DNA of 64,000 bases from assembly GCA_021229015.1 (NCBI GenBank), contig CM037789.1, forward strand, positions 41,204,926 through 41,268,925, written 5' to 3'. The notes under the pieces were generated by a model, which worked only from the letters and a program-made list of their open reading frames with translations, was not told the DNA's origin and did not search any database. Shown here piece by piece: positions 1-11,266 of the stretch. This DNA is from Solen grandis (lineage: Eukaryota; Mollusca; Bivalvia; Adapedonta; Solenidae). Position numbers and translations under genes: made by a program. The stretch's first letter is position 1. Each line of letters starts with the position of its first letter.

Positions 1-342
1 TGGATGGCCTGTAAAGTACTTATTTACGGAGTCACGCTCGTTTAATCACAAACATGTTTGTGTGTTTTTCTTTTTTCTTGTTGACTTTGTTTACTTTTCA
101 ATATCGATAATGCCGTGTAATGCATTGACAGGTATTCCATCGCCATCGCCCTTTTCACGTCCAATTTTGATTATTATATATTTAAGTTAGGACGTAATGA
201 GTGTCCCTGTAGTTCTCCATTCATATGATTCTGCGTTTGTATATCACCTATTTTATAAAATACAGACAAACCTTTCTAAAGTGGAAAGTCAAGGGAAGAG
301 GGAAAACGTGGCCGTACCTAACTTGAAAATTGCTCTATGACT
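1..342. other. AT-rich non-coding sequence
   Basis: I see no convincing ORF, splice-site pair or repeat in this stretch. It is ordinary AT-rich intergenic or intronic DNA. Confidence 0.5.
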
Positions 343-600
343 AAATGTTTGAACTGGCTCTTGAAAATAGGCTGACTGGTTAGAACAGGTGGCTTCTAAA
401 TTTAAGTTGTTCTAGAACTAACTGTCCTTGCCGGAACTGACTGTTCAAAACAGGCTGGCCGGTTAGAACAGACGCGTTCCAAATTGTGGTTTCTCTAAAA
501 CAAAATTATGTCACTTCCGGAACAATAAAACTGACTGTTTAAAGTTGAGTTTTAAACAGGCTGATCGCTTTAAAGAGGTGGCCGCTTAAGCAGGTTATGT
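343..600 (+). repeat. Degenerate tandem repeat, GGTTAGAACAGG / CGCTTAAGCAGG type
   Basis: Related segments recur: ggctgactggttagaacagg near 370, ggctggccggttagaacaga near 450 and ggctgatcgctttaaagagg near 558, followed by ggccgcttaagcaggtt. Spacing is irregular (about 80 to 107 bp), so this is a decayed tandem array. The same core appears again near 1801-2010 (gaccgcttaagacaggc), so the two stretches belong to one family. No coding potential is seen. Confidence 0.55.
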
Positions 601-1569
601 TGTTTGTCACGGGTAGACCTGATAGGAAATATTGTGCACTAAGTGTCATCAGTTAAGACCCTCTATGTTTGTGTAGACTTGGGACACTCCTGACACAAAG
701 GGGTTCCAAACTAAATATGAGACGTGTATCTTTGTATGAATCGCTTCTATTTACACAAGAAATCAAGGTACAAAAAAAACGTCATAACAATGTACTTTAT
801 CTTTCGGTAAGTGAATGAATTAAATAAGATGTACTCTTACGAAATTAAAATTTTGAAGCGACATCGGGAAACTGTATTTAGACTTTTGAATTAAAGTCAG
901 CCAATAGTGTTAGCATTTTTAATAGTAATGTGCACATTTAAAAATACCATGTGTGATTTTAAAACTAATGTTACGCAAACAGTTTTCTTCATGAAGAAAT
1001 ATTTTTCTACATATAAAGTGATTAAGGTAACTAATTGGTAGTCCTTCAAAACACGCATTCCGATGTCCAGCAGCAAAGTACGCGAAAAAAGAACATTATA
1101 GACGGTTCTGTCATATTTATGTTGATAAAATACTCACTTTAGAATACAAATGTGATTTACAGACGACGTCTGCATACCTTCTGATTAAAATTAATATATC
1201 AAGCGGATTTTTGTACCCTTATGAATATTAAGGATTATAATAAAACCGCAATAATAACAAAAGCCGATCCTTGAATAATATATGACTAAATAAATCTTGA
1301 CAACCCAAGTGAAATAACTTAGTATTTATTGTTCGCAATATGTAATAACAGCATCCTTCTTTGTTGATAACTGTGAAACACGTATACGTCAATCAAAGAC
1401 GAATTGTTAACATTTTTATCGTTTTTTATCACTTAACTTTGCATGTTTTGCTGTAACCTTCAAGTATTTTTTATCGAACGAAGAATGTGCTTGCATCATT
1501 TAGGATGACAAAAACAAATGTTTTAAGATCATGGAGAAATATTATTAGAGAGGATAATTCTAATGACTG
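601..1569. other. AT-rich non-coding sequence
   Basis: Nothing recognisable is present: stop codons are frequent in all frames and there is no obvious repeat structure. Confidence 0.5.
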
Positions 1570-1790
1570 GTCTCCATGGCCGAGTGGCTATATTCGCTGA
1601 CTAAATCCCTAACCGCTTTGGGTTCGACTCCCTGTTCGGCCACTCGAATATTTCATGTGAGGAAACCGGTTTCCTGGTATGTCGCTGGTTTTATCCGGGT
1701 TCTTCTGTGCAGGCGGCACAAAGTCGCTATATGACTTAAATATTATCATAGCGACGGTGAACTCCAAAATAACAACTTAAACAACAAACT
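1570..1790 (+). mobile_element. tRNA-derived SINE
   Basis: The head carries an RNA polymerase III A box (tggccgagtgg, 1577-1587) and a perfect B box (ggttcgactcc, 1621-1631) at tRNA-like spacing. The acceptor arms do not pair, so this is a SINE rather than a tRNA gene. The body continues through a central domain to a 3' part with a small stem, gtcgctat (1723-1730) pairing with atagcgac (1748-1755), then an A/C-rich tail. The stem followed by a tail resembles metazoan SINE 3' ends. The ends are approximate and I did not find target-site duplications with certainty. Confidence 0.75.
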
Positions 1791-1800
1791 AATTATACAT

Positions 1801-2010
1801 AGCGCTAAGCAGCCGGTCTATTTTACGCAGCCGCTTTGGGGAGATGGAAAAAGTTGAACCTGTAGTAGCGGTCAACCTGTATGCAGCGGTCAGTTTTAAA
1901 ATCAATCTACTATCATTTTCTTTATATGTTTAACTTTCTTTTAGCGGTCACCTCTGTTTAGCGGTCACTTTCTCTTGTTCTCTTGACTGACCGCTTAAGA
2001 CAGGCCTGAC
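1801..2010 (-). repeat. Degenerate tandem repeat with GCGGTCA core
   Basis: Several copies of gcggtca lie at irregular intervals (for example agcggtcaacctgta, cagcggtcagtttta, agcggtcacctctgt, agcggtcactttctc). The last piece is tgactgaccgcttaagacag. Read on the minus strand the core is tgaccgct followed by an acaggtt-like segment, which relates it to the repeat near 343-600. No ORF is supported. Confidence 0.55.
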
Positions 2011-2489
2011 TGTATTTCTAAACTTCGGAATTATTTTAACATCACTATATTAATAGTTATACGCATATCCAAATTCCATCGAGATAATTGTTGTTATTGT
2101 TATTAACTTATAGCAATATAATTTGTTAAAGCTATTGAAGAAGTTTGATTGAACTCCTTTGCGCGTACACAAGAAATAAGTTGTCAACTAGTTAAGAAAC
2201 ATAAAACTTTATTCTACTGAATATACATTTTGTAGTAAATAATAAGTTGTCTTGATGAGCAACTTACGGAAATATATACGGTCATTTGGACGTTACACCC
2301 AAACAAAACATGCACGCCTACAGATGGTAGTAATTTATACTGATTGCTGATTGTTTGCAATTGTTTATGTTGCTGGAGAGTGACGAGTGGTGACTCACGA
2401 ATGATTAGTGGTTACTACTTATTCGCATACATTACATTTGAAAACAAATACAGAAGGTTTACATACATGTGATGTTAAACAATAGATTG

Positions 2490-2493
<4 letters not shown>

Positions 2494-2530
<37 letters not shown>
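2494..2530. repeat. (TC)n microsatellite
   Basis: About 18 uninterrupted TC dinucleotides. The flanking sequence from 2011 to 2590 shows nothing else I can name. Confidence 0.95.
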
Positions 2531-2533
<3 letters not shown>

Positions 2534-2589
2534 TGTCTAGACATTAATTAAAACAATGGCGTGAAGTGAACGACCACTACCTCCTCGTG

Positions 2590-2730
2590 TCAAATCAGCC
2601 GTTATCCAATGATGATTGACAGCGAATCAGTGGGTAAATGTTTCGAATCTTGGTTTGTTGAGGTGGGAAAATAATTGATAACTTTCTCATGCGCGAAGTA
2701 CTGGTTCAACCCAGGAACCGCCGAGAGGAA
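2590..2730 (+). mobile_element. SINE-B fragment (3' part from the B box)
   Basis: The segment ttcgaatcttggt then a G-rich patch, then cgaagtactggttcaaccc and aggaaccgccgagagg, matches in order the SINE at 7585-7760 (B box, G run, aaagtactggtccaacc, aggaccgtcgatagg). It therefore appears to be a diverged copy of that SINE. A convincing A box is not visible, so the 5' boundary is approximate. Confidence 0.6.
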
Positions 2731-2832
2731 TTAATTATGGTATAATATGAACTGAATATCTGGAATGAATTTGGATTAATATTGAGGTTAATATTTATTT
2801 AGTTCTATTTTTTTATTTCCATCAAATTAATA

Positions 2833-2834
<2 letters not shown>

Positions 2835-2865
<31 letters not shown>

Positions 2866-2956
2866 GTCATCATTTTCATTATTATCATCAGTAGCAGTAG
2901 TAGTAGTAGAAGTAGCAGCATCTCCATCATCGTTATTTTCATTATTGTTATTACAT

Positions 2957-2990
<34 letters not shown>
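2835..2990. repeat. Compound trinucleotide repeat (CAT/GTA/ATT)n
   Basis: It starts with nine CAT units (2835-2862), passes through imperfect tcatca, gtagta and attatt tracts, and ends in about eleven ATT units (2958-2990). Confidence 0.9.
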
Positions 2991-2991
<1 letters not shown>

Positions 2992-3657
2992 AAATCAATA
3001 CATTCAACCCTTTACAACTGTTAATCCATAAGCCGTACAAATCAACACACAATCGACTTTATACAAGTACTGACATTAAGTTCTAGAGTATAGCTATTCA
3101 AAACTAATGTATCCTTACATTTCAAGTCACGAGAATATTCTTTATGTAATTCTGTCGTATTTTAATTTTTTATGAATATGTTTATTTTTGTATTTTCAAT
3201 ATAGTCTGCAATTAAAGATTCAATACTTGAGTATCAGTAATTATCAATCAGAAATACCTCCCAAGATTGGTCATATATCAAATATTTAAACAATGTGAAA
3301 ACACGGTAAAATATGAGTATTTGTTGTTTTGCCGTGGTTCCATTGTTGTACAGGAATCCATTGTGAGAGCAATTGAAATATTAAAATATGTGGACTTGAA
3401 TCTGGACGTGTCAATACACATAGATCAAGGAAGGAGACATAGATATGGTTGTTGATATCAACGTCCATTGGATAGACGGACGTTATTCTAACAAGTAGTG
3501 TATGTACTTCCGGAAAAAGTAACACACTCGGTATGCAACATTGAAGTATTATAACCAACCAATCTAAAACGTGATTAATCTGCAGCTCAGTTGAATATAA
3601 GGTTTAGTTGGTTTAAACTTATCAACTTTACGTCGATTTGGAAATATTTTCTTGCAG

Positions 3658-3728
3658 CGTATACTAGTCCCTCTTGACGTTACTGGGTTGGACCAGTACT
3701 TTACGCCTGGGAAAGCAATTCATTTTTT
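3658..3728 (-). mobile_element. SINE-B 3' fragment, minus strand
   Basis: On the reverse complement the order gctttcccaggcgt, aaagtactggtccaaccc, agtaacgtcaagaggg and a tata tail matches the 3' part of the SINE at 7585-7760. This makes it a third copy of the family, inverted and truncated, with no tRNA head. Confidence 0.6.
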
Positions 3729-3764
3729 TTTTTCAGAAATGTTAAATCTCTATTCGGGATTAAG

Positions 3765-4005
3765 TATGCTTATGAGCTTTATAACGTATGCCAAGTTAAG
3801 TTATTGATAAAGACGTTAGCAGTTCCATTTTTATAAACCTTAAAAACTCATGATATGTGTATATAATTTGCATGCATTATTATTTCAGATATGGTAAACG
3901 CAGTAATTCTTCAACCATATTCATTCTAATTAGCTTCATAACGTATGCCAGTGAAGAAACGGATAAAGACTGTCCATTGTTATAAACATTTAAAATTCAA
4001 AAGTT
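3765..4005 (+). repeat. Diverged direct repeat of about 160 bp period
   Basis: The segment gctttataacgtatgcca ... gataaagacgt (from about 3775) recurs as gcttcataacgtatgcca ... gataaagactg (from about 3933), each followed by a ttataaac stretch. The pair looks like an old local duplication. The rest of 2991-5310 is AT-rich without genes, apart from the short runs listed separately. Confidence 0.45.
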
Positions 4006-4749
4006 TTCTAAGTCAGTTGAACAAACTTCACTAAATACATAGGTTGAATGCTTACCTTATTCGTTTGCTTTAAATTGTTTACGGCGTATCCATATTGTAA
4101 CTACATGTACCACTATCTGTTTTAAGCATACGTTTATCAAGTCACTAATACTTTTTATTCATTGCTTTAAGCATTTCAGAATTTATTTAGAACGTCGAGA
4201 CGTTCCATGTATTTATTTTGTAAACAACCCAGTCCACGATATCGATTTTACATCCACCTTTATTAAATATTCGAACACACGAGTGTATAAAAACTATTTA
4301 GGTGCAGATCTGTATTCAATTTGTATTTGCGAATCTTCATTCGAGCGTGCGAGAGAATACCTTCAATATCTTAGGTATCAAATAAATGTGGGTATTGTAC
4401 GACAAAAGACTTTTCATGAAAGGACTGGGGTGTAAATGACGATATTGATCTACATTTACACGACACATAATGATGTGGATTATGAATGTTAACAAGATGT
4501 ATAGCTTTTACTTTTTAGATGAATGTGTAAAATAAAAGCCCGTGTTCTATATATCGTCGGTGAAAACGTTAGGAAGGAATTATAGATTAAAAGTTTCACA
4601 ACTTTATCAACTCTGATAAGACTTTATTTTATATTAATTTATTGTGTGTATATTTTTTTGTTAATTACATGTTACCATACGTGTATATGAAACTGAAAGT
4701 GCACTTACACAGTTTGAATCCACTTATCTACTTAAATCAACACGTCATT

Positions 4750-4774
4750 TTCTCTCTCTCTCTCTCTCTCTCTC
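4750..4774. repeat. (TC)n microsatellite
   Basis: Twelve uninterrupted TC units. Confidence 0.9.
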
Positions 4775-5008
4775 ATGCTTTCGAATTAAAGCTGGACAAG
4801 AAAAAGTAATAAAAAGTTTGATGTTCCGTGATTTTCTATAATTAGTTAACCAATCTGTATTTCTTACAGGCTTTTGATTGTTTTCTCGGGTTAAACGTCT
4901 CATCAAAAGTATTTCAAACATGTTAACATAACTCTTATAATCAAGTTTAATTATACCTATAAATTCATGGTACCAAATCGACTATTGTACCGGCGTCGTG
5001 ATAAACGA

Positions 5009-5036
5009 TTTTTTTTTTTTTTTTTTTTTTTTTTTT
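5009..5036. repeat. Poly(T) run, 28 nt
   Basis: A single T run. It could be the A-tail of a minus-strand retroelement, but no element body is recognisable next to it. Confidence 0.85.
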
Positions 5037-5310
5037 GCGAATATTGGTGGAAAGGAAGCAAAAATAATTTTGCCGTAAACATCAATGCGGTTTATTGTTG
5101 ATTTTTATTCAAACAGCTGATTGAATTTCTATATATTTGGCTAGAATTCCACTAACAGAAATAAGCGCTAATTCATACTTAAATTCTTAAAATAGGTAGA
5201 CACACATTCCACTTTTTCTGTTTTACGAAAATTCCACGAACGTGACTATGTTGACATCGGTTATTACCTTTAAAGTTAACAATAACTATCAAGAAATGAA
5301 ATATTGGAGT

Positions 5311-6108
5311 ATTTTCGCTCCACTAACAATACTAAGCTTTATGCACTATATTTTCGTTCCATTAACCATACTAAGCTTTATGCACTATATTTTCGCTCCA
5401 CTAACAATACTAAGCTTTATGCACTATATTTCGTTCCACTAACCATACCAAGCTTTATGCACTATATTTTCGTTCCATTAACCATACTAAGCTCTTAGCA
5501 CCTTATTTTCGTTCCACTAACCATACTAAGCTTTATGCACTATATTTTCGTTCCACTTACCATACTAACCTCTATGCACCTTATTTTTGTTCCACTAACC
5601 ATACTAAGCTTTATGCACTTATTTTCGTTCCACTAACCATACTAAGCTTTATGCACTATATTTTCGTTCCACTAACCATACTAAGCTTTATGCACTATAT
5701 TTTCGTTCCACTAACCATACTAAGCTTTATGCACTATATTTTCGATACACTAACCATACCAAGTTCTATACACTATATTTTCGATACACTAACCATACCA
5801 AGTTCTATACACTATATTTTCGTTACACTAACCATACCAAGTTCTATGCACTATATTTTCGTTCCACTAACCATACCAAGTTCTATGCACTATATTTTCG
5901 ATACACTAACCATACCAAGTTCTATGCACTATATTTTCGTTCCACTAACCATACTAAGCTTTATGTACTATATTTTCGATACACTAACCATACCAAGTTC
6001 TATGCACTATATTTTCGTTCCACTAACCATACTAAGCTTAATTTACTATATTTTCGATACACTAACCATACCGAGTTCTATGCACTATATTTTCGTTCCA
6101 CTAACCAT
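5311..6108 (+). repeat. 39-bp minisatellite, about 20.5 copies
   Basis: The unit is 39 bp, running from ttttcgttccactaacc through atactaagctttatgcac to tata. About 20.5 copies lie head to tail. Two subtypes exist: B (cgttcc ... actaagctt) and A (cgatac ... accaagttc). The first eleven units are B-like, 12 to 14 are mainly A-like, and the last six alternate A-B-A-B-A-B, which is a 78-bp higher-order dimer. Because 39 is a multiple of three, the array stays open in frame and yields a repetitive 13-residue peptide. I regard this as a by-product of the unit length, since the start codon lies inside a unit and there is no unique flanking coding sequence. Confidence 0.93.
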
Positions 6109-7082
6109 GTAAACGCTATACGTAAATTGGCGGCGAATTCCGTCATTTTCTTACTTTAATTTCTTTCCCTCCAAATATTCAATTGTTAAACAACTCTTTT
6201 TAGCAAATAAGGTAATATCTTATTTAACATAGCCATATACTTTATATTGTAAAGCCTATCTGCCTATTTAAGGTATCAAACCACATTTAATTGTGATCAT
6301 GGTCCATCAGGTGATCATGAAAATCTTATAGTAAATGTAAGCCTTTAAAGACTTTGAACAAAAAAGCCTTTAACTCCAAGTCAATTAATGATTACATCTG
6401 CACTGAAGTCTTTTAAAGCATTTGAAGGAACATGATTATGATTCAATAATGGGTGGATTACCTTAAGACTGTGTGAACTATCTAGTTGGTAAAAAAAAAA
6501 GAACATGTATAGATTCATAAACCTAATAAATATATAGTTAATAATTAAGATGTTAATTAAGTAATTTAACCGCTGCTAATTACATAATTATTACTTAAAT
6601 GAAACTATCCTAGAGTTATCTTTTAGTACCATAGTTAAACTTGAACTTAGAATAAAATTTGCAGAGTATTTTCGACCGAGTATGCCAAGGGCTCTTTTCT
6701 CTATGATGATTTTGAATGTTTAATCTTTTAACAGAGTTAACCGTTTACTCAGCTGTACTCATGTCTCGTAACTATTCCATTAATGGACCCCACCTCCACA
6801 CACACCCTAATAACCATATTTCATATCTGGTTACTGCTAGAAATATTTCTTTGACTCTTCGTCACTTCAAAGACATGTAAATTAAAAAGTCTGTCTATTT
6901 TTTTGGTGGGGGGGGTTTCTGGAGATAATCATAGTTTTCTGGAGAGATAAATTTTCAAGGGGAGATAATCAAAAGATAATACGTCCCTTGGTTTTACATA
7001 GTTTTACATCTTAAAGCTTATACTGCCACTGAGCTATACTTGTATGTTTTTGGAGGAATCCATGGCTTGTAGGATGGGAAAT
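6109..7082. other. Non-coding sequence
   Basis: AT-rich with frequent stops. A short G run at about 6906 is followed by a small local duplication (ctggagataatcatag and ctggagagataa). I see no gene. Confidence 0.5.
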
Positions 7083-7244
7083 TTAAGGTAAAGTGCCTGT
7101 AGTGGTACCGCTATGTCTTGGACCACTTAACCTCTATCAAGATAACCAAGATACCCTAATGAAACATTAGGAAACCTTAGTTATCTCCGTGAAAAGCTAT
7201 GAGGTCCGAAATGTAGCGGGACCATTACGGGGACTTTACTTTAA
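7083..7244. mobile_element. Fold-back MITE with TTAA ends
   Basis: The whole 162-bp segment is one imperfect palindrome. The outer arms, ttaaggtaaagtgcctgt... at the left and ...ggggactttactttaa at the right, are reverse complements with about 75% identity over 42 bp. The centre is a perfect hairpin, cctaatg (7155-7161) and cattagg (7165-7171), exactly at the midpoint. TTAA lies at both ends (7083-7086 and 7241-7244), as expected for target duplication by piggyBac-like transposases. There is no ORF, so the element would be non-autonomous. Confidence 0.7.
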
Positions 7245-7584
7245 GAAAATCATTGGCATGGATCTTAATTATCTATTTTAGTGCTTTTCTTAAACATGCT
7301 TTTTTTGACAAAATATTAACAATATACATTAATACAATATCAATGTACTTGTATCCCAGTACTGTAATATACATTCGACAGAAGAGTCTACTCACGAGTT
7401 CTTTTCAGCCTAGATAAAGGTCATTTACTAGTGGTTAAAGATGAAATAAATATAACTGTCAGTGGTACAGTTTTAGGTAGGTGTGTAAGTGATATCTCAC
7501 AAATTGAGTTAAAATATTTGAGCTCTGCATTTTATATAAGTCGTTGTTATATTACTTAATGTTTTTCTTTTTCTTTTTATTAAG

Positions 7585-7760
7585 CGCCGTGGTCAAGCGT
7601 ACATATGAAAATGAAGTCGAAGGTTTTGGGTTCGAACCCCTTGGTGGGGGGGGGGGGGGGGGCAAGAATTGTTAATGGCTTTCCCAAGTGCAAAGTACTG
7701 GTCCAACCAAGGACCGTCGATAGGTATAAGTATAGGTTGATAATAACACAAATAAGTTCA
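7585..7760 (+). mobile_element. SINE-B with tRNA-like head
   Basis: A tRNA-like head, tggtcaagcgt (diverged A box) then gggttcgaacccc (7628-7640, good B box), is followed by a G run of about 18 and then by gctttcccaagtgc, aaagtactggtccaacc and aggaccgtcgatagg. The 3' half recurs at 2590-2730 and, inverted, at 3658-3728, which supports a dispersed family. The ORF over this region is incidental. Confidence 0.7.
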
Positions 7761-7797
7761 AACTTGAACTTTGCATCGGTCAGGTCTTTATTTTATT

Positions 7798-7824
7798 TTC
7801 TTCTTTTTTTTTTTCTTTTTTTTT
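7798..7824. repeat. T-rich run
   Basis: Interrupted poly(T). It may be a retroelement-associated or simple low-complexity tract. Confidence 0.7.
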
Positions 7825-7936
7825 AAACGTTTCGGTATTGCCAGTATATCCCTCAAAATTAACACAATCCTTTAACTTATGATCTTTTTGAAGGGGTTTT
7901 GTTTTGCCTTGTATTTGCTTTTGTTTTGTTAGCGGC

Positions 7937-7962
7937 GGTTGTTGTTGTTGTTGTTGTTGTTG
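7937..7962. repeat. (GTT)n microsatellite
   Basis: Nearly nine GTT units. Confidence 0.9.
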
Positions 7963-8244
7963 GCAACAGTTGCAGAAGACCAGTATTTGTCGTAGAACAA
8001 AATCCTAGTTTTATAATAAAGAAACATTTTTATATTACTTTAATATTGTTCATTTAACAGAGGATGAAATTTATTGGCAAGCACACAACATAGATATTTT
8101 ACTAAAGCATCTAATTATATTATGCTATTCGAACGGGAAATATTTTTATATTTATTTCGATAGTTGCTTTTATGAAAAATATTGGGAATATACAAATATG
8201 AAATCATTACAAAATTTGAAATTTACTTACGGCTTTGTTCACAG

Positions 8245-8324
8245 GTGTTGCAAAAAAGCCCCCAGCAATGTACTGGCTGAAGTGGATTTATGGCCATCTC
8301 TTCACCCTCATTTCACGAGACCAG
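8245..8324. other. Candidate short exon, strand uncertain
   Basis: A locally GC-richer 80-bp island sits in AT-rich DNA. On the plus strand it follows tttgttcacag and reads open for 26 codons (with the run PPAMYWLKW) to a weak donor, cag|gtgtac. On the minus strand the same island ends at a strong donor, GTAAGT (complement of 8224-8229), and its last codons are also open (YIAGGFFATP). Both readings cannot be right. I do not recognise the protein. It may be a real exon or a conserved repeat. Confidence 0.2.
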
Positions 8325-10554
8325 GTGTACGTCTGCTGCTGATGGTAGTGAAATAAATCACAGAATGCCAGCAATCAAAATAAAATTTAAAAATAAAAAG
8401 TGAACACATTTTCTAATTAATCATACCACGAAGAAAGATTCGGCATAAAAATGAAATCTCGATATGTTTAAGTTGACTCTCTGGACGTATTGAATAGTCT
8501 AAACATAAGCTTCATTTAAGTCAATGAATAAAACAAAAGAACTCCAATTAAATCTATTTATAGTCAAATATGGAGTAATGTCGTAGTCAAAAGTGTCGAC
8601 GGGCTCCGTATGGGGTAGAGCGAAACCCCAAACGACAAAATATATTCCGCAATGCTTCCTCGTAAATCTCCTACCAATAATCTAAATGTAAAAAGAGTAC
8701 ATGTATTTCGCTTGGAACAATTTGCATTTCTTATCACGTATTAAAAATGGCCTATCATTATATTTGTCTTTGTGTAAATTTGAATTGGTCCGTCGTTTAG
8801 TAAATCGAGTCCAAAATCAGAGAGCTGAGCGTGCTGAAACTACAACTGAAAAAATGTATAAACTACTTGCATATAACGACTTCTAAATACCACTACGCTA
8901 ATCCGTAAGTTTTAACCCTATGACATATGCAGCAGTGTCGTTTGGATTCAACATAGGAATTTGTCATACAGTGAAACCCCTTTCTGGGGACAAGATATTT
9001 CTCAAAATTTCCATAATTCCATTGAGTAATGAACCACTTCCAGATTTCTGCGAGGCGAATATCAAGAGAAAATAGCAGAGGTTTACTGAGACGTTTACCC
9101 AATCAAAATATACTTAAATCAAATAACAACGTAACTCTTCTTTATATCTTTGAAAACCCTCGTAAATCATTTTTGATGTTCCAAATTCCACTTACGTTTT
9201 CTCTAATAATTTAGCCATCAGTGGGTCTTTAGATTTCCGCTTCAATGAAACAAAATGTAAAATTGACAAAGCCAATCCAGTGACAAAAGACAGGAAAAAG
9301 TGCTTAGTTGCAATAAACGTTTGTTTTAATTTAAAATATTTTAGTAAACTGAAAATAATACATCTTTCAGTTCGCAGATATACATTTAGTTGGGGGAAAA
9401 ACATACAGGAAAATTCAATTACAGAGAAAAAAACGGCGTTGTTCCCGGCGCATCATTCATATTGCGTGAGGCAAATCAAAGAACATAATATTTGCATGCG
9501 ATAGTAATAAATTTAAAATGCACTCAGAGTCAGAGACACGGTCATAGAAAACATACAAACAAAAAAAGCGTTATAACGCATGATCATTATAATAAAACCA
9601 TAAGTTAAAAATAGTGAAATCCAAAATGTCGTTGCACCGTTAGAATGGATCATTAAAGACGCAATGTGTTATGCATATACTTTGATTTGGCTAGCTAAAG
9701 AAGAAGACGGGGTCTGTTAGCACTTCACGTTGAAGTAGTTCCTCTTCAAACACTAATAGCAATCCTCTTCTGTGAAAGGATGTTACCCGAAAGAACAGCT
9801 GCTTCCTTCATAAATATGTATGACTCGATGACAACGGTTCCCGTGAATATTCAATTAAAAAGGCCGCTCGGCAGTAAATACCATCATAACGGTATGACAA
9901 CGAAGTAAATATAATTAAAGAACAGGCATTTAGTCAGTAGCACTGTCGTAAATATGAGCGTCCTGGCAGGGCCCGTAATGTCTTTTGGGGATATGATGAG
10001 TAAAATGATGTAATAGCTTTTTGGCTCTCACCGACCCTCTTTTTTATTTGAAAATTCGGCGTATTTAAACGCTTTGTTGCTTAAGTGGGAGCGCAACGTT
10101 GGTTATACGGTCTACGTTACCCATTTTGACAACAGATTATGTACTTGCGCTGTTTCTCACGGAACTAATTTGGTGCCAGGAATGCACCCCAGTAAATAGT
10201 TAAAATATTTGCGTTAAGTTTTCTGGCCCTTTTTAAGTTCAGGGGCAAAGTCAGGTAGGCACTATGCACTACAGATTCATGTCTAAATCAACCATACTAA
10301 CATGATAAAAATATGCTATATAAACAAATAAAACTTGTGTGAGTTATTAAAGTATATAGTAATATGTGTTCTCAAGTAAAGAGATATATGAAACGACACG
10401 TTTGTATCACTTTTAAAACATCGCAGTTTAGTAAACGTGTTAGAATGGAAAAGAGAGTTTCGTTTTACGTCAGAATTTATGCACGTATGATTATGCAAAA
10501 GATAGTTTTGTTTTTGAACAATATTTAGATATAACTGAGATTTACTTTAGCTAG
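8325..10554. other. Non-coding sequence
   Basis: Short ORFs of 60 to 75 codons occur on both strands, but none shows a recognisable domain or paired splice signals. I see no repeats that I can name. Confidence 0.5.
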
Positions 10555-10820
10555 GTTGAGAATTGAAACTGGCAGGTACGGACAGAAAAGAACAGAAAGC
10601 TATGCGATATTGTACAATTTGTAACACCTTAGATATTGAAGATGAGTATCATTTTGTCATAGTATGTCCTGAATATCAAACTAGCTGAAACAAATATTTA
10701 AACCCTTTTTACTTCAGACACCCATATATGATCAAATTTATTCAATTTATGTCTTCAACAACTAAAATATATTCTCAATCTTGGCAAATTCATAAAAGAA
10801 GCTTTTCCACATATAAATTC
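10555..10820 (+). pseudogene. Degenerate reverse-transcriptase C-terminal zinc-binding region (LINE-type remnant)
   Basis: Three short frames read in order. First comes IETGRYGQ (from 10562). Then, after a frameshift, RYCTICN followed by IEDEYHFVIVCPEY (to about 10680), with Cys codons at 10611 and 10620 and a His and Cys further on. After a stop and another shift comes YFRHPYMIKFIQFM and its continuation to about 10810. The pattern ETGRY, C-x2-C, EDEYHF, CPxY is typical of the region after the reverse transcriptase domain in many invertebrate non-LTR elements and their derivatives. At least two frameshifts and a stop make it non-functional. No RT core is seen upstream, so the copy is truncated at the 5' end. 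Confidence 0.65.
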
Positions 10821-11202
10821 CCTATAGAATCTAACATCTTAATTAGCTGTTTAAATAAATGTAATATCTTTTTTATACATATTGTTATCTTAAAACTGTA
10901 TAACTAAATGAATACTGGTTTATGTTGATTGTATACATAACGCAGTACTTATAATCCGTTTATTACTTCAGTACTACAATGAAAAGTCTTTAAGATACCT
11001 ATTTAATACGTCAATCCTCCATAGCTGTGAATATGCTTTATTTACACATGTGTGTGTGTGTTTTTCTTTTACACTTCACAGCGATCAAGTGACGATATTG
11101 TATTCTTTATAATTGTTTATATGACTTACAAGGAACTGTAAACTTTAAGTCATTAAAATATACTGTCTATCTGTCTGTCGTTTTTCGTGATATATATATA
11201 TT

Positions 11203-11266
11203 GCAGTAATCAAAAAAAAAAAAAAAAAAAAAAAAAGGCCTGCGGCCTTCATGATTTGATTACTGC
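11203..11266. repeat. Nested inverted repeat around an A run
   Basis: The perfect 12-bp arms gcagtaatcaaa (11203-11214) and tttgattactgc (11255-11266) enclose an A run to 11236 and an inner palindrome, aaggcc-tgc-ggcctt (11235-11249). The structure could be a small fold-back element or a cruciform-prone site. There is no ORF. Confidence 0.7.

Noticed and set aside
1570..1650. Possible tRNA gene
   Set aside because: The A and B boxes are good, but the acceptor stem does not pair and SINE body sequence follows directly.
5651..6112. 153-codon ORF with a 13-residue repeat
   Set aside because: It is a consequence of the 39-bp minisatellite. It starts and stops at the array edges.
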